Below are positions 1 to 8,235 of a stretch of DNA of 64,000 bases, piece by piece. Made by a program: the position numbers and the translations under genes. The notes beneath the pieces were generated by a model. It was not told where the DNA came from. It did no database searches and saw only the letters and a program-made list of their open reading frames with translations. This stretch comes from Azospirillum sp. TSO35-2 (GTDB lineage: Bacteria > Pseudomonadota > Alphaproteobacteria > Azospirillales > Azospirillaceae). Location of the stretch: NCBI RefSeq assembly GCF_003116095.1, contig NZ_LGRA01000021.1, positions 2,444,671-2,508,670 of the forward strand, read 5' to 3'. Positions within the stretch are counted from its first letter, which is position 1. Each line of letters starts with the position of its first letter.

Positions 1-621
1 CGTCTGCTCCATGTCGTCGTAGCAGCCCATCGGCTCGTCCATGCCGAAGGTGCGCATGAAGCCGGCCACCGCCGACGCCATGCAGTGGCGGGCGTTCGGG
101 TCGAGGTTGTTGGAGCGCAGGCCGGCCTTCATCAGCTTGGAGGCGGCATAGCCTTCGTAGATGGTCCACTGGCCGGAGCCGAACATGCCGACGGCGGTCG
201 GACCCTTCTTCTTCAGGGTCTCCTTCCACTTCTGCGCCATGATGTCGAAGGCGGCGTCCCAGGTGATGGGCGTGAACTCGCCGTCCTTGTCGAACTTGCC
301 GTCCTTCATGCGCAGCAGCGGCTGGTTCAGCCGGTCCTCGCCGTACATGATCTTGGACAGGAAATAGCCCTTCACGCAGTTCAGGCCGCGGTTCACCTCG
401 GCCTTCACGTCGCCGTGGGTGGCGACGACGCGGCCGTCCTTGACGCCGACCATCACGCCGCAGCCGGTGCCGCAGAACCGGCAGGGCGCCTTCGACCAGG
501 TCAGCTTGGCGCCTTCGCCGGTGAGGATGTTGGCGGCCGAGGCGGGCAGTGAGATTCCGGCCGCCGCGGCGGCGGCAGCGGCGGCTTGCGCCTTCAGGTA
601 ATCGCGGCGGGACAGGAACAT
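1..621 (-). CDS. napA: Periplasmic nitrate reductase catalytic subunit, N-terminal part (cut by window edge)
   Basis: This is the first 207 codons of the large subunit that reduces nitrate to nitrite in the periplasm at a molybdenum bis-MGD centre, fed by a 4Fe-4S cluster. The protein opens with a twin-arginine signal (SRRDYLK, residues 4-10) followed by an alanine-rich hydrophobic stretch, as expected for a folded cofactor protein exported by Tat. The cluster motif CRFCGTGCG and a later NCVKGYF cysteine follow. The ATG at 621 is preceded by a GGAG about ten bases upstream. The gene runs off the left edge, so the MGD-binding and C-terminal domains are not visible. It lies downstream of napE and napD in the usual nap order, 73 bases after napD. 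Identification is firm. Confidence 0.96.
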   Translation of the reverse strand, partial: MFLSRRDYLKAQAAAAAAAAAGISLPASAANILTGEGAKLTWSKAPCRFCGTGCGVMVGVKDGRVVATHGDVKAEVNRGLNCVKGYFLSKIMYGEDRLNQPLLRMKDGKFDKDGEFTPITWDAAFDIMAQKWKETLKKKGPTAVGMFGSGQWTIYEGYAASKLMKAGLRSNNLDPNARHCMASAVAGFMRTFGMDEPMGCYDDMEQT

Positions 622-694
622 GGCAAGGAGACTCCAGTGTCGGAGGAGATTCGTTCGGGAGGGCGGATGCGGCGCGCCTGGACCTCGGGGTCGC

Positions 695-961
695 TCAGGC
701 AGCGTCGATCGCGTCCGCGGGTTCGTAGTGGTGGTAGACCATGGTGGTGCTGTGGACGCCGGGGACCGCGTTCAGCAGGGCGATGCGATCGACCACCTCG
801 GCGGCGCTGGCGGTGACCAGCGTCACCACGGCCTTGCCGTTCTCCGCCGCGCACCAGTCCAGTCCGGCGACGGCGCCGGCCGCCTCGCGCACCGCCTCGG
901 TGCGGTCGGGGCTGTGCTGGATGACGAGGCTGGAGATGTGGACTTCGGGAGCGCGGGGCAT
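695..961 (-). CDS. napD: NapD, chaperone for NapA maturation
   Basis: An 88-residue cytoplasmic protein matching the NapD family in length and pattern: an early HISSLVIQ strand, a central GKAVVTLVTAS segment and a C-terminal VYHHYE. NapD proteins bind the twin-arginine signal peptide of NapA and hold it back from export until the molybdenum cofactor is inserted. Its position between napE and napA supports the call. It ends 73 bases before the napA start and begins 10 bases after the napE stop, so all three genes are probably co-transcribed. Nothing looks broken or unusual. Confidence 0.93.
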   Translation of the reverse strand: MPRAPEVHISSLVIQHSPDRTEAVREAAGAVAGLDWCAAENGKAVVTLVTASAAEVVDRIALLNAVPGVHSTTMVYHHYEPADAIDAA

Positions 962-971
962 GGCGGGAAAC

Positions 972-1190
972 TCAGTGCGTGAGGAGCTGGTACATCCAGA
1001 TCGAGAAGCCGTAGGCGCTGACCGTGCCGACGGCGATCACCGGCCAGACCAGCACCGCCAGCGCCAGGAACATCATCGCCTCGGTCCGGCGGGTGGGGGC
1101 CGGCCCGAAATCGGACGACCCGGACTCGGACACCGGGCGGTCGGACAGGAGCTGGCGGGACGATGCGGGGGACGGTGTGGTGGGCCTCAT
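972..1190 (-). CDS. napE: NapE, small membrane protein of the nitrate reductase operon
   Basis: The C-terminal half holds one membrane-spanning helix (MMFLALAVLVWPVIAVGTV) followed by SAYGFSIWMYQLL, the typical NapE layout. The function of NapE is not established; it is regularly the first gene of napEDABC operons. An open frame continues upstream with possible ATGs at 1220 and 1313. I chose the ATG at 1190, which gives 72 residues, because it is nearest to the usual 55-70 residue length and has a purine-rich GAACGAGAG upstream. The 1220 start is a real alternative. The region upstream carries an FNR-type box and an inverted repeat, consistent with this being the first gene of the operon. Confidence 0.85.
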   Translation of the reverse strand: MRPTTPSPASSRQLLSDRPVSESGSSDFGPAPTRRTEAMMFLALAVLVWPVIAVGTVSAYGFSIWMYQLLTH

Positions 1191-1227
1191 GGCGGCACTC
1201 TCGTTCGGTCGGCGCGGCATGGTTTGG

Positions 1228-1260
1228 ACCAATACGAAAGACTGGTCCCTAGGTATTGGT
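1228..1260. promoter_or_regulatory. Inverted repeat upstream of napE (ACCAATAC-N17-GTATTGGT)
   Basis: Two perfect 8-base arms at 1228-1235 and 1253-1260 flank 17 bases. A further GTATTGG copy sits at 1273-1279, and short GGACC/GGTCC words are interspersed. The cluster lies between the napE start and the FNR-type box, where a second nitrate- or metal-responsive regulator could bind. I do not recognise the cognate factor; the arms do not match the NarL heptamer well. Confidence 0.5.
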
Positions 1261-1299
1261 CTTCGGACCTTAGTATTGGGGCTTTGGGTTAATGTGGAA

Positions 1300-1313
1300 T
1301 TGACGCAGGTCAA
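1300..1313. promoter_or_regulatory. FNR/DNR-type binding site ahead of the nap operon
   Basis: The sequence TTGACGCAGGTCAA is a perfect dyad of the form TTGAC-N4-GTCAA, close to the FNR/FixK/DNR consensus TTGAT-N4-ATCAA. It is centred about 116 bases upstream of the chosen napE start. This suggests oxygen- or nitric-oxide-controlled expression of nap. It could equally serve the divergent mgtC-like gene, whose start lies about 130 bases to the right. Confidence 0.7.
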
Positions 1314-1356
1314 ATCCGCCGCCGATCCCCCCTGTGACGGAATGGCGCTGCCGCGC

Positions 1357-1376
1357 CGATGAGGCTTTCCTCATCG
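1357..1376 (+). promoter_or_regulatory. Hairpin in the 5' region of the mgtC-like gene
   Basis: CGATGAGG-CTTT-CCTCATCG forms a perfect 8-base-pair stem with a four-base loop about 63 bases before the ATG at 1439. No U-run follows. It could be a leader structure of the MgtC-family gene or a terminator-like element; the sequence alone does not decide. Confidence 0.4.
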
Positions 1377-1438
1377 AAGGACGCTAGAGTCGGGGACCGC
1401 TGGGGCGCGGGACCATCGGAAGGGGCGATCGAGACATC

Positions 1439-2182
1439 ATGGAACTGCTGCGGTCCTACTGGTCGCCGGCCGAGTTGATGACCAACGGGGTGATCCTCCT
1501 GCACCTGCTGGGCGCGCTGGCGGTCGGGCTGTTGCTGGGGTACGAGCGCTCCTACCACGGGCGGGCGGCCGGGATGCGGACCTACGGCCTGGTCTGCCTC
1601 GCCTCGGCGGCGCTGACGGTGGTCAACGCCTATCCCGGCATGTGGTACGGCGGGCTGGGCGGGCAGAGCGGCGCGGGAGCCGGGGCGGCGGCCGGCGATC
1701 CCACCCGGGTGATCCAGGGCATCGTCACCGGCATCGGCTTTCTCGGCGCCGGGGTGATCATGCGCGAGGGGCTGTCGATTCGCGGCCTGTCGACCGCGGC
1801 GTCGATCTGGGCGACCGCGGCGATCGGCGTCACCATCGGGCTCGGCTTCTACGCCGTCGCCATCGCCGCCGCGCTGCTGAGCATCATGGTGATGAGCCTG
1901 CTGCGTCCGCTGGAACGGCTGCTGCCCCACCAGTCGGTGATGCATCTGACGCTGGTCTTCAGCCGCGACAAGGCGCCGCCGCCCGAGGCCCTGCGGGCGG
2001 CGGCCAAACAGCATGGATTCGAGGTGATCGACTGGTCCTTTCACCTGACCAACGGCAGCGGCCAGTTCGAATGCCAACTGGTTCTGCAGTCCCCCGGCGA
2101 TCCCGATCCGATGGCGCTGGTCGGCGCGCTTGCCGGGGCCGACGCGGTGGTGGAGTTCCGGCTCTCGCCCTCACGCATCTGA
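1439..2182 (+). CDS. MgtC/SapB family membrane protein
   Basis: This 247-residue protein has the MgtC-family N-terminal membrane domain. It shows a GLLLGYERSYHGRAAGMRTY segment (residues 31-50), the conserved GIGFLGAGVIMREG motif around residues 99-112, and a following GLSTAASIWATAAIG helix. A soluble C-terminal domain of about 80 residues resembles the ACT-like tail of longer MgtC proteins. MgtC proteins act in the inner membrane and are linked to growth at low magnesium and to inhibition of the F-type ATPase in some pathogens; the role in an environmental bacterium is unknown. A GAG about eight bases upstream may serve as ribosome binding site. The gene stands alone, divergent from nap. Confidence 0.88.
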   Translation: MELLRSYWSPAELMTNGVILLHLLGALAVGLLLGYERSYHGRAAGMRTYGLVCLASAALTVVNAYPGMWYGGLGGQSGAGAGAAAGDPTRVIQGIVTGIGFLGAGVIMREGLSIRGLSTAASIWATAAIGVTIGLGFYAVAIAAALLSIMVMSLLRPLERLLPHQSVMHLTLVFSRDKAPPPEALRAAAKQHGFEVIDWSFHLTNGSGQFECQLVLQSPGDPDPMALVGALAGADAVVEFRLSPSRI

Positions 2183-2262
2183 CGCGCCGTCCGGGCAGGG
2201 TGACGCGGAATGCATACCAACTTAATCTTTTTCTAAAAGTTTAGGTTTACCCAGGTCGGACG

Positions 2263-4341
2263 ATGGCGAAGCACGCGATCTTCGGCCGGTGGGGCGGCCA
2301 ATCCGCCGGCCATGGCCGCGGCGACGGGCGACGGGGAACCGCGACGCCGGCGCGTCGGCGCGTCCGCTGTCCGGCCCTGCTGGTGATGCTGGCCGCTGTC
2401 CTGTGGCTGGCCGGCACGGCGCCGGCGCCGGCCGCGCCGACGCCGCAGGGGGTGGACGCCGTGACGCCGCTGCGGCTGGACGCGGCGCTGTCCGGCCCGG
2501 CCAAAGGCGGCGCGACGCTCGCCGGGCACTTCGCGCGGCTGGTCGATGCCGACCGCAGCCTGGAGTTCGCCGACGTCCTGCGCGCCGACGCCGCCGGCCG
2601 ATTCGAACCGCGCGCCGATTTCCGCGGCGTCGGCCAGACCCGCGACGTCCATTGGTACCGGTTCGACCTGCTGCGCCCGCCCGGCGCCCCGGCGGACTGG
2701 ATCCTGGAACTGGGCGAGGCCTACATCGACCATCTCGACCTTTACATTCCAACCACCGCCAAGCCGGACGGGCCTGCCGGCTATCGGGTGGTGCGGATGG
2801 GCGATTTCGTGCCCTACAGCCAGCGGCCGATGCGCACCCGGCTGCACGCGACTCCGCTGACCCTGCCGGAAGGGCGGTCGGTCTCGCTTTATCTGCGCGT
2901 CGATTCGATCAGCGCGATCCGCCTGTCGGCGCGGGTCTGGTCGCCGGTCGCCTACGCCGGGCACCAGACGCCGGACCTGCTGTTCCAGGGCCTGTTCTTC
3001 GGCGTGCTGGGCATCCTGACGTTGGGCTATCTGGCGCTCGGGCTGCTGCTGCGCGACGGGGCGCTGCTGTCCTACACCAGCTATGTCGGGACGGTGTTTT
3101 CCTATTACCTGTTCGCCAACGGGGTGGCCGCGCCGCTGCTGCCGGACGCGCCGGGCTGGGTGATGAACCTCGCGGTCGGCAGCAGCGGCTTCCTTGGTTT
3201 CGCCGCCGCGCTGTCGATGTGGGACCACATCCTCGATCTGCGGACCCGCGCCCCGCGGCTGGGCCGCTGTTTCCGTGGGTTGGCGCTGCTGGCGGTGCTG
3301 GCGATCCCGACGGCGGTGTCGCCGCTCTACGCCATCACCAACCCGGTGATGACGCTGTCGGCGCTGGCGGTCATCGTGATCGCGCTGGTGCTGACCGCCC
3401 GGATGGTCTGGCTCGACCGCAGCGACCTCAGCCCGCGCTTTTATCTGGCGAGCACGCTGGCCTCGCTGGCCGGGCTGCTGCTGACGCAGTTGTCGCTGCG
3501 CGGCGCGCTGCCGGCCGACTTCGCCATCGCCGACCCGTACCAGATCGCCTCGATGCTGGCGGTGCTGATCCTCGGCATCGGCCTGACGCTGCGCATCGGC
3601 CGCTTGCAGGCCGAGCGGCTGCGCGCCCGCCAGGAATCCGCCTTCGCCACCAAGCGGGCGGAGGACCAGCGCACCTTCGTCGCCATGCTGTCGCACGAGT
3701 TCCGCACGCCGCTCGCCTCCATCGACAGCGCCGCCCAGATGATCGAGCTGTCGGGCACCGTCCGGGAGCCGTCGGCGCTGACCCGCCTGCAGCGCATCCG
3801 CACCACCACCCGCAAGATGGTCGAGCTGGTGGAGCTGTTCCTGTCCGCCGACGCGCTCGACCAGGGCGCGCTGGCGCTGAAGCCGGAGCCGGTGACGCTG
3901 GGCCTGCTGATGGAGGAGGCGCTGGGCGGGATCGCCGGGACGGAGGCGGAAGCCCGGGTCGTCATCGCGGTGGCGGCGCCCGACCGGCCGCTGTGCGTCG
4001 ATGCGCCGTTTTTGGGGGTGGCGGTCGGCAATCTCGTGCAGAACGCGCTCCGCTACTCTCCGCCCGAGTCGCCGGTGCGGGTGATCGCCGAGGACGATGG
4101 CGGCGGCGTGGTCATCCGCGTCGCCGACCAGGGCCGCGGCATGAGCGGGGACGAGGTCGAGCGCATCGGCTCGATCTATTTCCGCGCCTCCTCCTCGCGC
4201 GGGACCAAGGGGTCGGGCCTGGGGCTCTACATGACGCAGAAGATCGTCACCGCCCATGGCGGGACGCTGACGGTGGAGAGCGTCAGGGACGAGGGATCGG
4301 TCTTCACCATCCGGCTGCCCGACACCGCCGCGGCGCAGTAG
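2263..4341 (+). CDS. Sensor histidine kinase with 7TMR-DISM sensory region
   Basis: The 692-residue protein begins with a long basic leader and a signal-like hydrophobic stretch (residues 38-58). A periplasmic beta-rich region (about 90-225) with the DISM-type DVHWYRFDL and PYSQRPMRTR segments follows, then about seven membrane helices (235-450). The cytoplasmic kinase part has the H box MLSHEFRTPLAS with phospho-acceptor His478, the N box NLVQNALRYS, the G1 box DQGRGM and the G2 box KGSGLGLYM. It should autophosphorylate in response to an unknown periplasmic, perhaps carbohydrate-like, ligand. No response regulator is adjacent, so it is an orphan kinase here. The true start may lie further in, as the first 35 residues are unusually basic. 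Confidence 0.9.
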   Translation: MAKHAIFGRWGGQSAGHGRGDGRRGTATPARRRVRCPALLVMLAAVLWLAGTAPAPAAPTPQGVDAVTPLRLDAALSGPAKGGATLAGHFARLVDADRSLEFADVLRADAAGRFEPRADFRGVGQTRDVHWYRFDLLRPPGAPADWILELGEAYIDHLDLYIPTTAKPDGPAGYRVVRMGDFVPYSQRPMRTRLHATPLTLPEGRSVSLYLRVDSISAIRLSARVWSPVAYAGHQTPDLLFQGLFFGVLGILTLGYLALGLLLRDGALLSYTSYVGTVFSYYLFANGVAAPLLPDAPGWVMNLAVGSSGFLGFAAALSMWDHILDLRTRAPRLGRCFRGLALLAVLAIPTAVSPLYAITNPVMTLSALAVIVIALVLTARMVWLDRSDLSPRFYLASTLASLAGLLLTQLSLRGALPADFAIADPYQIASMLAVLILGIGLTLRIGRLQAERLRARQESAFATKRAEDQRTFVAMLSHEFRTPLASIDSAAQMIELSGTVREPSALTRLQRIRTTTRKMVELVELFLSADALDQGALALKPEPVTLGLLMEEALGGIAGTEAEARVVIAVAAPDRPLCVDAPFLGVAVGNLVQNALRYSPPESPVRVIAEDDGGGVVIRVADQGRGMSGDEVERIGSIYFRASSSRGTKGSGLGLYMTQKIVTAHGGTLTVESVRDEGSVFTIRLPDTAAAQ

Positions 4342-4346
4342 GCCCG

Positions 4347-4362
4347 GACCGGACGTCCGGTC
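4347..4362. terminator. Palindrome between convergent genes
   Basis: A perfect 16-base palindrome, GACCGGACGTCCGGTC, lies between the kinase stop (4341) and the stop of the opposing gene (4361), overlapping the latter by two bases. It may act as a bidirectional terminator, but there is no U-tract. Confidence 0.4.
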
Positions 4363-4975
4363 AGTAGAGCGTCTTGCGCACCCGTTCCGCCAGCGAGCGG
4401 TCGTAGTCGTCGCCGCCCTCGCGCCCCTCGCTGGCCTCGGCCAGCAGGGTGCCCACCGACGGCAGCCGGTCGCGCGGCACCTGCGCCGCCGGGTCCCACA
4501 GGCGGGCGCGCAGCAGGGCGCGGGCGCACTGGAAGAACACCGTCTCGATGGTCACCACCAGCACCGACTTCGGCGGCTTGCCGTCAACGGCGAAGCGCCC
4601 GCACAGATCCTGGTCGGTATCGATGACGGCCCGGCCGTTGACGCGCAGCGTCTCGTTCAGCCCCGGCACCAGGAACAGCAGCCCGACGCGCGGATCGGCC
4701 AGGATGTTGCGCAGGCTGTCGATGCGGTTGTTGCCGCGGCGGTCGGGGATCAGCAGGGTGCGGTCGTCCGCCACCGTGACGAAGCCCGGCCCGTCGCCGC
4801 GCGGCGAGGCGTCCAGCCCGCCCGGTCCGCCGGTGGCGAGGACGAAGAAGGGCGACGCCTCGATCAGCGCGCGATAGCCGGGGGTCAGCCGCGGCACCTC
4901 CTTGGCGATCGACGGCGCGACCGGTTGGCCATAGAGCGCCTCCAGCGTGGCGAGGTCGGTGACCGGGCGGCTCAT
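4361..4975 (-). CDS. Pyridoxamine 5'-phosphate oxidase-like FMN/F420-binding split-barrel protein
   Basis: A 204-residue protein of the PPOX-like split-barrel superfamily. It carries the family pattern FVLATGGPGGLDASPRGDGPGFV near residues 54-76, then DRTLLIPDRRGNNRIDSLRNI, which normally lines the flavin pocket, and LLFLVPGLNETLRVNG. It resembles the MSMEG_1061 subgroup. Members bind FMN, F420 or haem and carry out small-molecule redox reactions; the substrate cannot be told. Its ATG overlaps the stop of the upstream DinB gene by four bases, so the two are translationally coupled. Confidence 0.85.
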   Translation of the reverse strand: MSRPVTDLATLEALYGQPVAPSIAKEVPRLTPGYRALIEASPFFVLATGGPGGLDASPRGDGPGFVTVADDRTLLIPDRRGNNRIDSLRNILADPRVGLLFLVPGLNETLRVNGRAVIDTDQDLCGRFAVDGKPPKSVLVVTIETVFFQCARALLRARLWDPAAQVPRDRLPSVGTLLAEASEGREGGDDYDRSLAERVRKTLY

Positions 4976-5475
4976 GCGCGCTCCTCCAGCAGGAAATAGA
5001 CGAAGTCGATCACCGGGGTGGCCAGCCCGAACTGGCCGAGCAGCGTGTGGGCCTGACCGCGGTGGTGGGTCTGGTGGTTGAAGACGTGGGTCAGGACCTG
5101 GGCGAAGGGCAGCTCGTACGCCGTGCCGGCCATGCTGCGGTAGGCGAGGACCGACTCGAACCGCTCCGCCGGGGTCTCGGTGACGGCGCGCAGGATGCGC
5201 TCATCCTCCGCCGCGCGGGCGGCGCGCAGATCGGCGAAGCCGTCGCACAGGATCTCGTCCAGCGCCGACGGCCTCGGCCCGGTGCCCTCGATCCGCTCCA
5301 GCCACACCCGGTCGGCGACCAGGATGTGGTTCAGCGTGCCGCGGACCGAGCCGAAGAAGGCGCCGCGATCCTCGCGGAACTGCGCGTCGGAGAGCTGCGC
5401 CGCGACCTCATAGAGCCGGCCGTTGGCCCAGCGGTTGTAGCGGGCAAGCGTCAGGAAATGCGGCTTGGGATCCAT
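4972..5475 (-). CDS. DinB family putative metal-dependent enzyme
   Basis: A 167-residue four-helix-bundle protein of the DinB/YfiT-like family. It starts with MDPKPHFLTLARYNRWANGRL, has NHILVADRVWLERIEG near residue 49, and a histidine cluster NHQTHHRGQAHTLL near residue 133 that supplies the usual three-histidine metal site. Members include thiol-dependent transferases and DNA-damage-induced proteins of unknown reaction. It overlaps the following PPOX-like gene by four bases. The intergenic hairpin at 5511-5550 separates it from ftsK upstream. Confidence 0.87.
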   Translation of the reverse strand: MDPKPHFLTLARYNRWANGRLYEVAAQLSDAQFREDRGAFFGSVRGTLNHILVADRVWLERIEGTGPRPSALDEILCDGFADLRAARAAEDERILRAVTETPAERFESVLAYRSMAGTAYELPFAQVLTHVFNHQTHHRGQAHTLLGQFGLATPVIDFVYFLLEERA

Positions 5476-5510
5476 GAGGTGGCCTCATCGTTGCTTGCCC
5501 TCTCCCGGCG

Positions 5511-5550
5511 GGCTTCCCCCCTCTCCCCAGGGGGGGAGAGGGGGGAAGCC
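5511..5550. repeat. 18-bp perfect hairpin, terminator-like palindromic repeat
   Basis: The arms are 5511-5528 and 5533-5550, with a four-base loop. The left arm reads GGCTTCCCCCCTCTCCCC. It starts 15 bases beyond the ftsK stop, so it may end ftsK transcription, although it lacks a U-run. The CCCTCTCCCC core recurs in the hairpins at 10615-10669 and 48187-48283, suggesting one dispersed repeat family. Confidence 0.7.
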
Positions 5551-5565
5551 TGTGGCGGTGGAGCG

Positions 5566-8184
5566 CTATACCCCCGCGCGCTTGGCGGACAGGCCGGCGT
5601 GGGACAGCAGGACCTCGCGCTTGCCCTGGTGGTTGGCCGGGCCGACGACCCGTTCGGTTTCCATCCGCTCGACCAGGCGGGCGGCGCGGTTGTAGCCGAT
5701 CTGGAGCTGGCGCTGGATGAAGCTGACCGACACCTTGCCCTCGCGCACCACCAGGTTGACGGCCTGCATGTAGAGGTCGTCGCCGGTCGCACCCGAACCG
5801 CCCTCCTCGTCCTCCACCGCGGCGGCTTCCTCCTCCTCCTCGGTGATGGCGGTGACGTAGTTGGGCGCGCCCTGGGCCTTGACGTACTGGACGATCTCCT
5901 CGACCTCCGAATCGGAGACGAAGGGGCCGTGGACGCGGGTGATGCGGCCGCCGCCCTGCATGTACAGCATGTCGCCCTGGCCCAGCAGCTGCTCCGCCCC
6001 GGCTTCGCCGAGGATGGTGCGGCTGTCGATCTTGCTGGTGACCTGGAAGCTGATGCGGGTCGGGAAGTTGGCCTTGATCGTGCCGGTGATGACGTCGACC
6101 GACGGGCGCTGCGTCGCCATGATCAGGTGGATGCCGGCGGCGCGCGCCATCTGGGCCAGACGCTGGATCGCCGCCTCGATCTCCTTGCCGGCGACCAGCA
6201 TCAGGTCGGCCATCTCGTCGACGATCACCACGATGTAGGGCAGCGGCGTCGGGTCCTGCGGCGTCAGGTCGAAGACGTTCTCCGGCTCGCCGGGCGGGGT
6301 GGCGCGGCGCGGCATCTTCTCGCCGGCGGCGATCATCTCGGCCATGCGGGCGTTGTAGCCCTCGATGTTGCGCACGCCGAGCTTGGACATCGCCTCGTAA
6401 CGGCTTTCCATCTCGCGCACGGCCCAGCGCAGGGCGACCACCGCCTTCTTGGGGTCGGTGACGACGGGGGTCAGCAGGTGCGGGATGCCGTCATAGACCG
6501 ACAGCTCCAGCATCTTGGGATCGACCATGATGAAGCGGCAGCGCTCCGGCGGCAGCCGGTAGAGCAGCGACAGGATCATCGTGTTGATCGCCACCGACTT
6601 GCCCGAACCGGTGGTGCCGGCGACCAGCAGATGGGGGAAGCGGGCGAGGTCGGCGACCACCGGCTGGCCGCCGATGTCCTTGCCCAGCGCCAGCGCCAGC
6701 TTGCCGCCATGCTTGTCGAAGCCGTCCGACGCCATCAACTCGCGCAGCAGCACGGTTTCGCGCTTGGCGTTCGGCAGCTCGATGCCGATGACGTTGCGGC
6801 CGGGCACCACGGCGACGCGCACCGACACCGCGCTCATCGAGCGGGCGATGTCGTCGGCAAGGCCGATGACGCGCGAGGACTTGGTGCCGGGCGCCGGTTC
6901 CAGCTCGTACAGGGTGACGACCGGGCCGGGATGGACCTTCTGGATCTCGCCGCGCACGCCGAAATCACCCAGCACCCCTTCCAACTGGCTGGCGTTGCGC
7001 TGGAGCGCCGCCTCGTCGAGCTGTTCGCCGCGGATGCCCGTCGGCGGCGTCTGCAGCAGGTCGAGCGGCGGCAACTCGTAGCCCGGCGGGCCGTCCTCGT
7101 CCCCCAATTGCAGCACGGCCTGGCGCGGGCCGAGCGGGACGGCGTCGCGATTCGGCTGGGGCTTGGGCGGCGCCACCACCGAGACCGGACGCACCGGCTT
7201 GTCGGCCGCGCCGATCGGGCCGGCGTCGAGCCCGGCGGGGTGGGGGATCGGCTCGTCGCGCACGGCGTCGTCGAAGTTGGGCGCCCGCCGCCGCTCGCCG
7301 CGCGGACCCGCGGTCAGGGTGGGGGCGCCGCTGCCGTCGCCGCGCAGGGCGTCGTCGACGGCGATGGAGGCGGTCTGCACCGCGGCCTGGGCGGCGTTGC
7401 GGCCATGGTGGCGCAGCAGGTCGACGCCGGCCCCGGCGCCGCGCCGGATCAGGCGCACGGTGGACACCGTGCCGCGCCCCAGCGAGCGGAAGCTGCTGAT
7501 CCATTCGGAGATCGACAGTCCGGCGGCGAGGAACAGCACGAAGCCGCCGGCGAAGGCCGCGACGGTCGCCACCATCGGCTCGGCCCCGAACAAATTGCCG
7601 ACGCCGCGCAGCAGGACGGCGCCGACGCTGCCACCGGGCAGGGCGGCCAGCGGGTCGGTCGACGGGCCGGTCAGGCCGGCCAGCGCCATGGCGACCAGCA
7701 TCACGCCCCACAGCGCCAGCACGGTGCGGAACAGCGGGTTGCCCAGGCTGCGCTGGGCGCCGAGCCGCCAGCCCCAGAACATCGGCACCAGCGCGATGAC
7801 GAAGGATGCCCAGCCCAGCGACTGGATCAGCAGGTCGGCGAGAAAGGCGCCGGCGGCGCCGAACAGATTGTGGGTGCCGCCGGCCGCCGCCGGGACCGAA
7901 TTCAGCGACGGGTCGCCGGGGTCGTAGCTGCCCAGCAGGATCATCAGCAGCAGGCCGAACAGCCCGAGCACGAAGCCCATCGCCTCCCGCGCGCGGGCGA
8001 CGACGAAGGCGCGCATCGCCGGGGAGAAGAAGGGCGGCTTTTCCGACCGGCCGGGGCCGGACCGCGGCCGGTCCTTGCCCCCGCTGCTGCCGAGATCGCG
8101 TGGTGCGCCCTTGCGCGGGCTGGAGGCGGACCGCCCCAGGGTGGGCCGGGGGCGCGCGGAGGAGGGGCCGGCGGGTCGGGCCAT
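5566..8184 (-). CDS. ftsK: DNA translocase FtsK
   Basis: This 872-residue protein has the full FtsK layout. About four N-terminal membrane helices (residues 45-200) are followed by a Pro/Ala-rich linker (200-370). The motor domain contains Walker A GTTGSGKSVA near residue 525 and Walker B IVVIVDEMADLM. The C-terminal gamma winged helix (last 70 residues, QRQLQIGYNRAARLVERME) reads KOPS sites. FtsK sits at the division septum, pumps chromosome termini apart and activates XerCD at dif. The linker is short compared with E. coli, typical for alphaproteobacteria. The aminotransferase gene lies 51 bases upstream on the same strand. The ATG at 8184 has a GAGG about eleven bases upstream. Confidence 0.96.
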   Translation of the reverse strand: MARPAGPSSARPRPTLGRSASSPRKGAPRDLGSSGGKDRPRSGPGRSEKPPFFSPAMRAFVVARAREAMGFVLGLFGLLLMILLGSYDPGDPSLNSVPAAAGGTHNLFGAAGAFLADLLIQSLGWASFVIALVPMFWGWRLGAQRSLGNPLFRTVLALWGVMLVAMALAGLTGPSTDPLAALPGGSVGAVLLRGVGNLFGAEPMVATVAAFAGGFVLFLAAGLSISEWISSFRSLGRGTVSTVRLIRRGAGAGVDLLRHHGRNAAQAAVQTASIAVDDALRGDGSGAPTLTAGPRGERRRAPNFDDAVRDEPIPHPAGLDAGPIGAADKPVRPVSVVAPPKPQPNRDAVPLGPRQAVLQLGDEDGPPGYELPPLDLLQTPPTGIRGEQLDEAALQRNASQLEGVLGDFGVRGEIQKVHPGPVVTLYELEPAPGTKSSRVIGLADDIARSMSAVSVRVAVVPGRNVIGIELPNAKRETVLLRELMASDGFDKHGGKLALALGKDIGGQPVVADLARFPHLLVAGTTGSGKSVAINTMILSLLYRLPPERCRFIMVDPKMLELSVYDGIPHLLTPVVTDPKKAVVALRWAVREMESRYEAMSKLGVRNIEGYNARMAEMIAAGEKMPRRATPPGEPENVFDLTPQDPTPLPYIVVIVDEMADLMLVAGKEIEAAIQRLAQMARAAGIHLIMATQRPSVDVITGTIKANFPTRISFQVTSKIDSRTILGEAGAEQLLGQGDMLYMQGGGRITRVHGPFVSDSEVEEIVQYVKAQGAPNYVTAITEEEEEAAAVEDEEGGSGATGDDLYMQAVNLVVREGKVSVSFIQRQLQIGYNRAARLVERMETERVVGPANHQGKREVLLSHAGLSAKRAGV

Positions 8185-8235
8185 GGGGCGGAAACCTCGT
8201 GCTGAGAAAACTGGAACGGGCCGGCCGGTGAACGG

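Noticed and set aside
5047..8205. A 1,052-codon plus-strand open frame opposite ftsK
   Set aside because: Shadow of ftsK and DinB genes with no domain features and Asp/His/Arg-rich low complexity.
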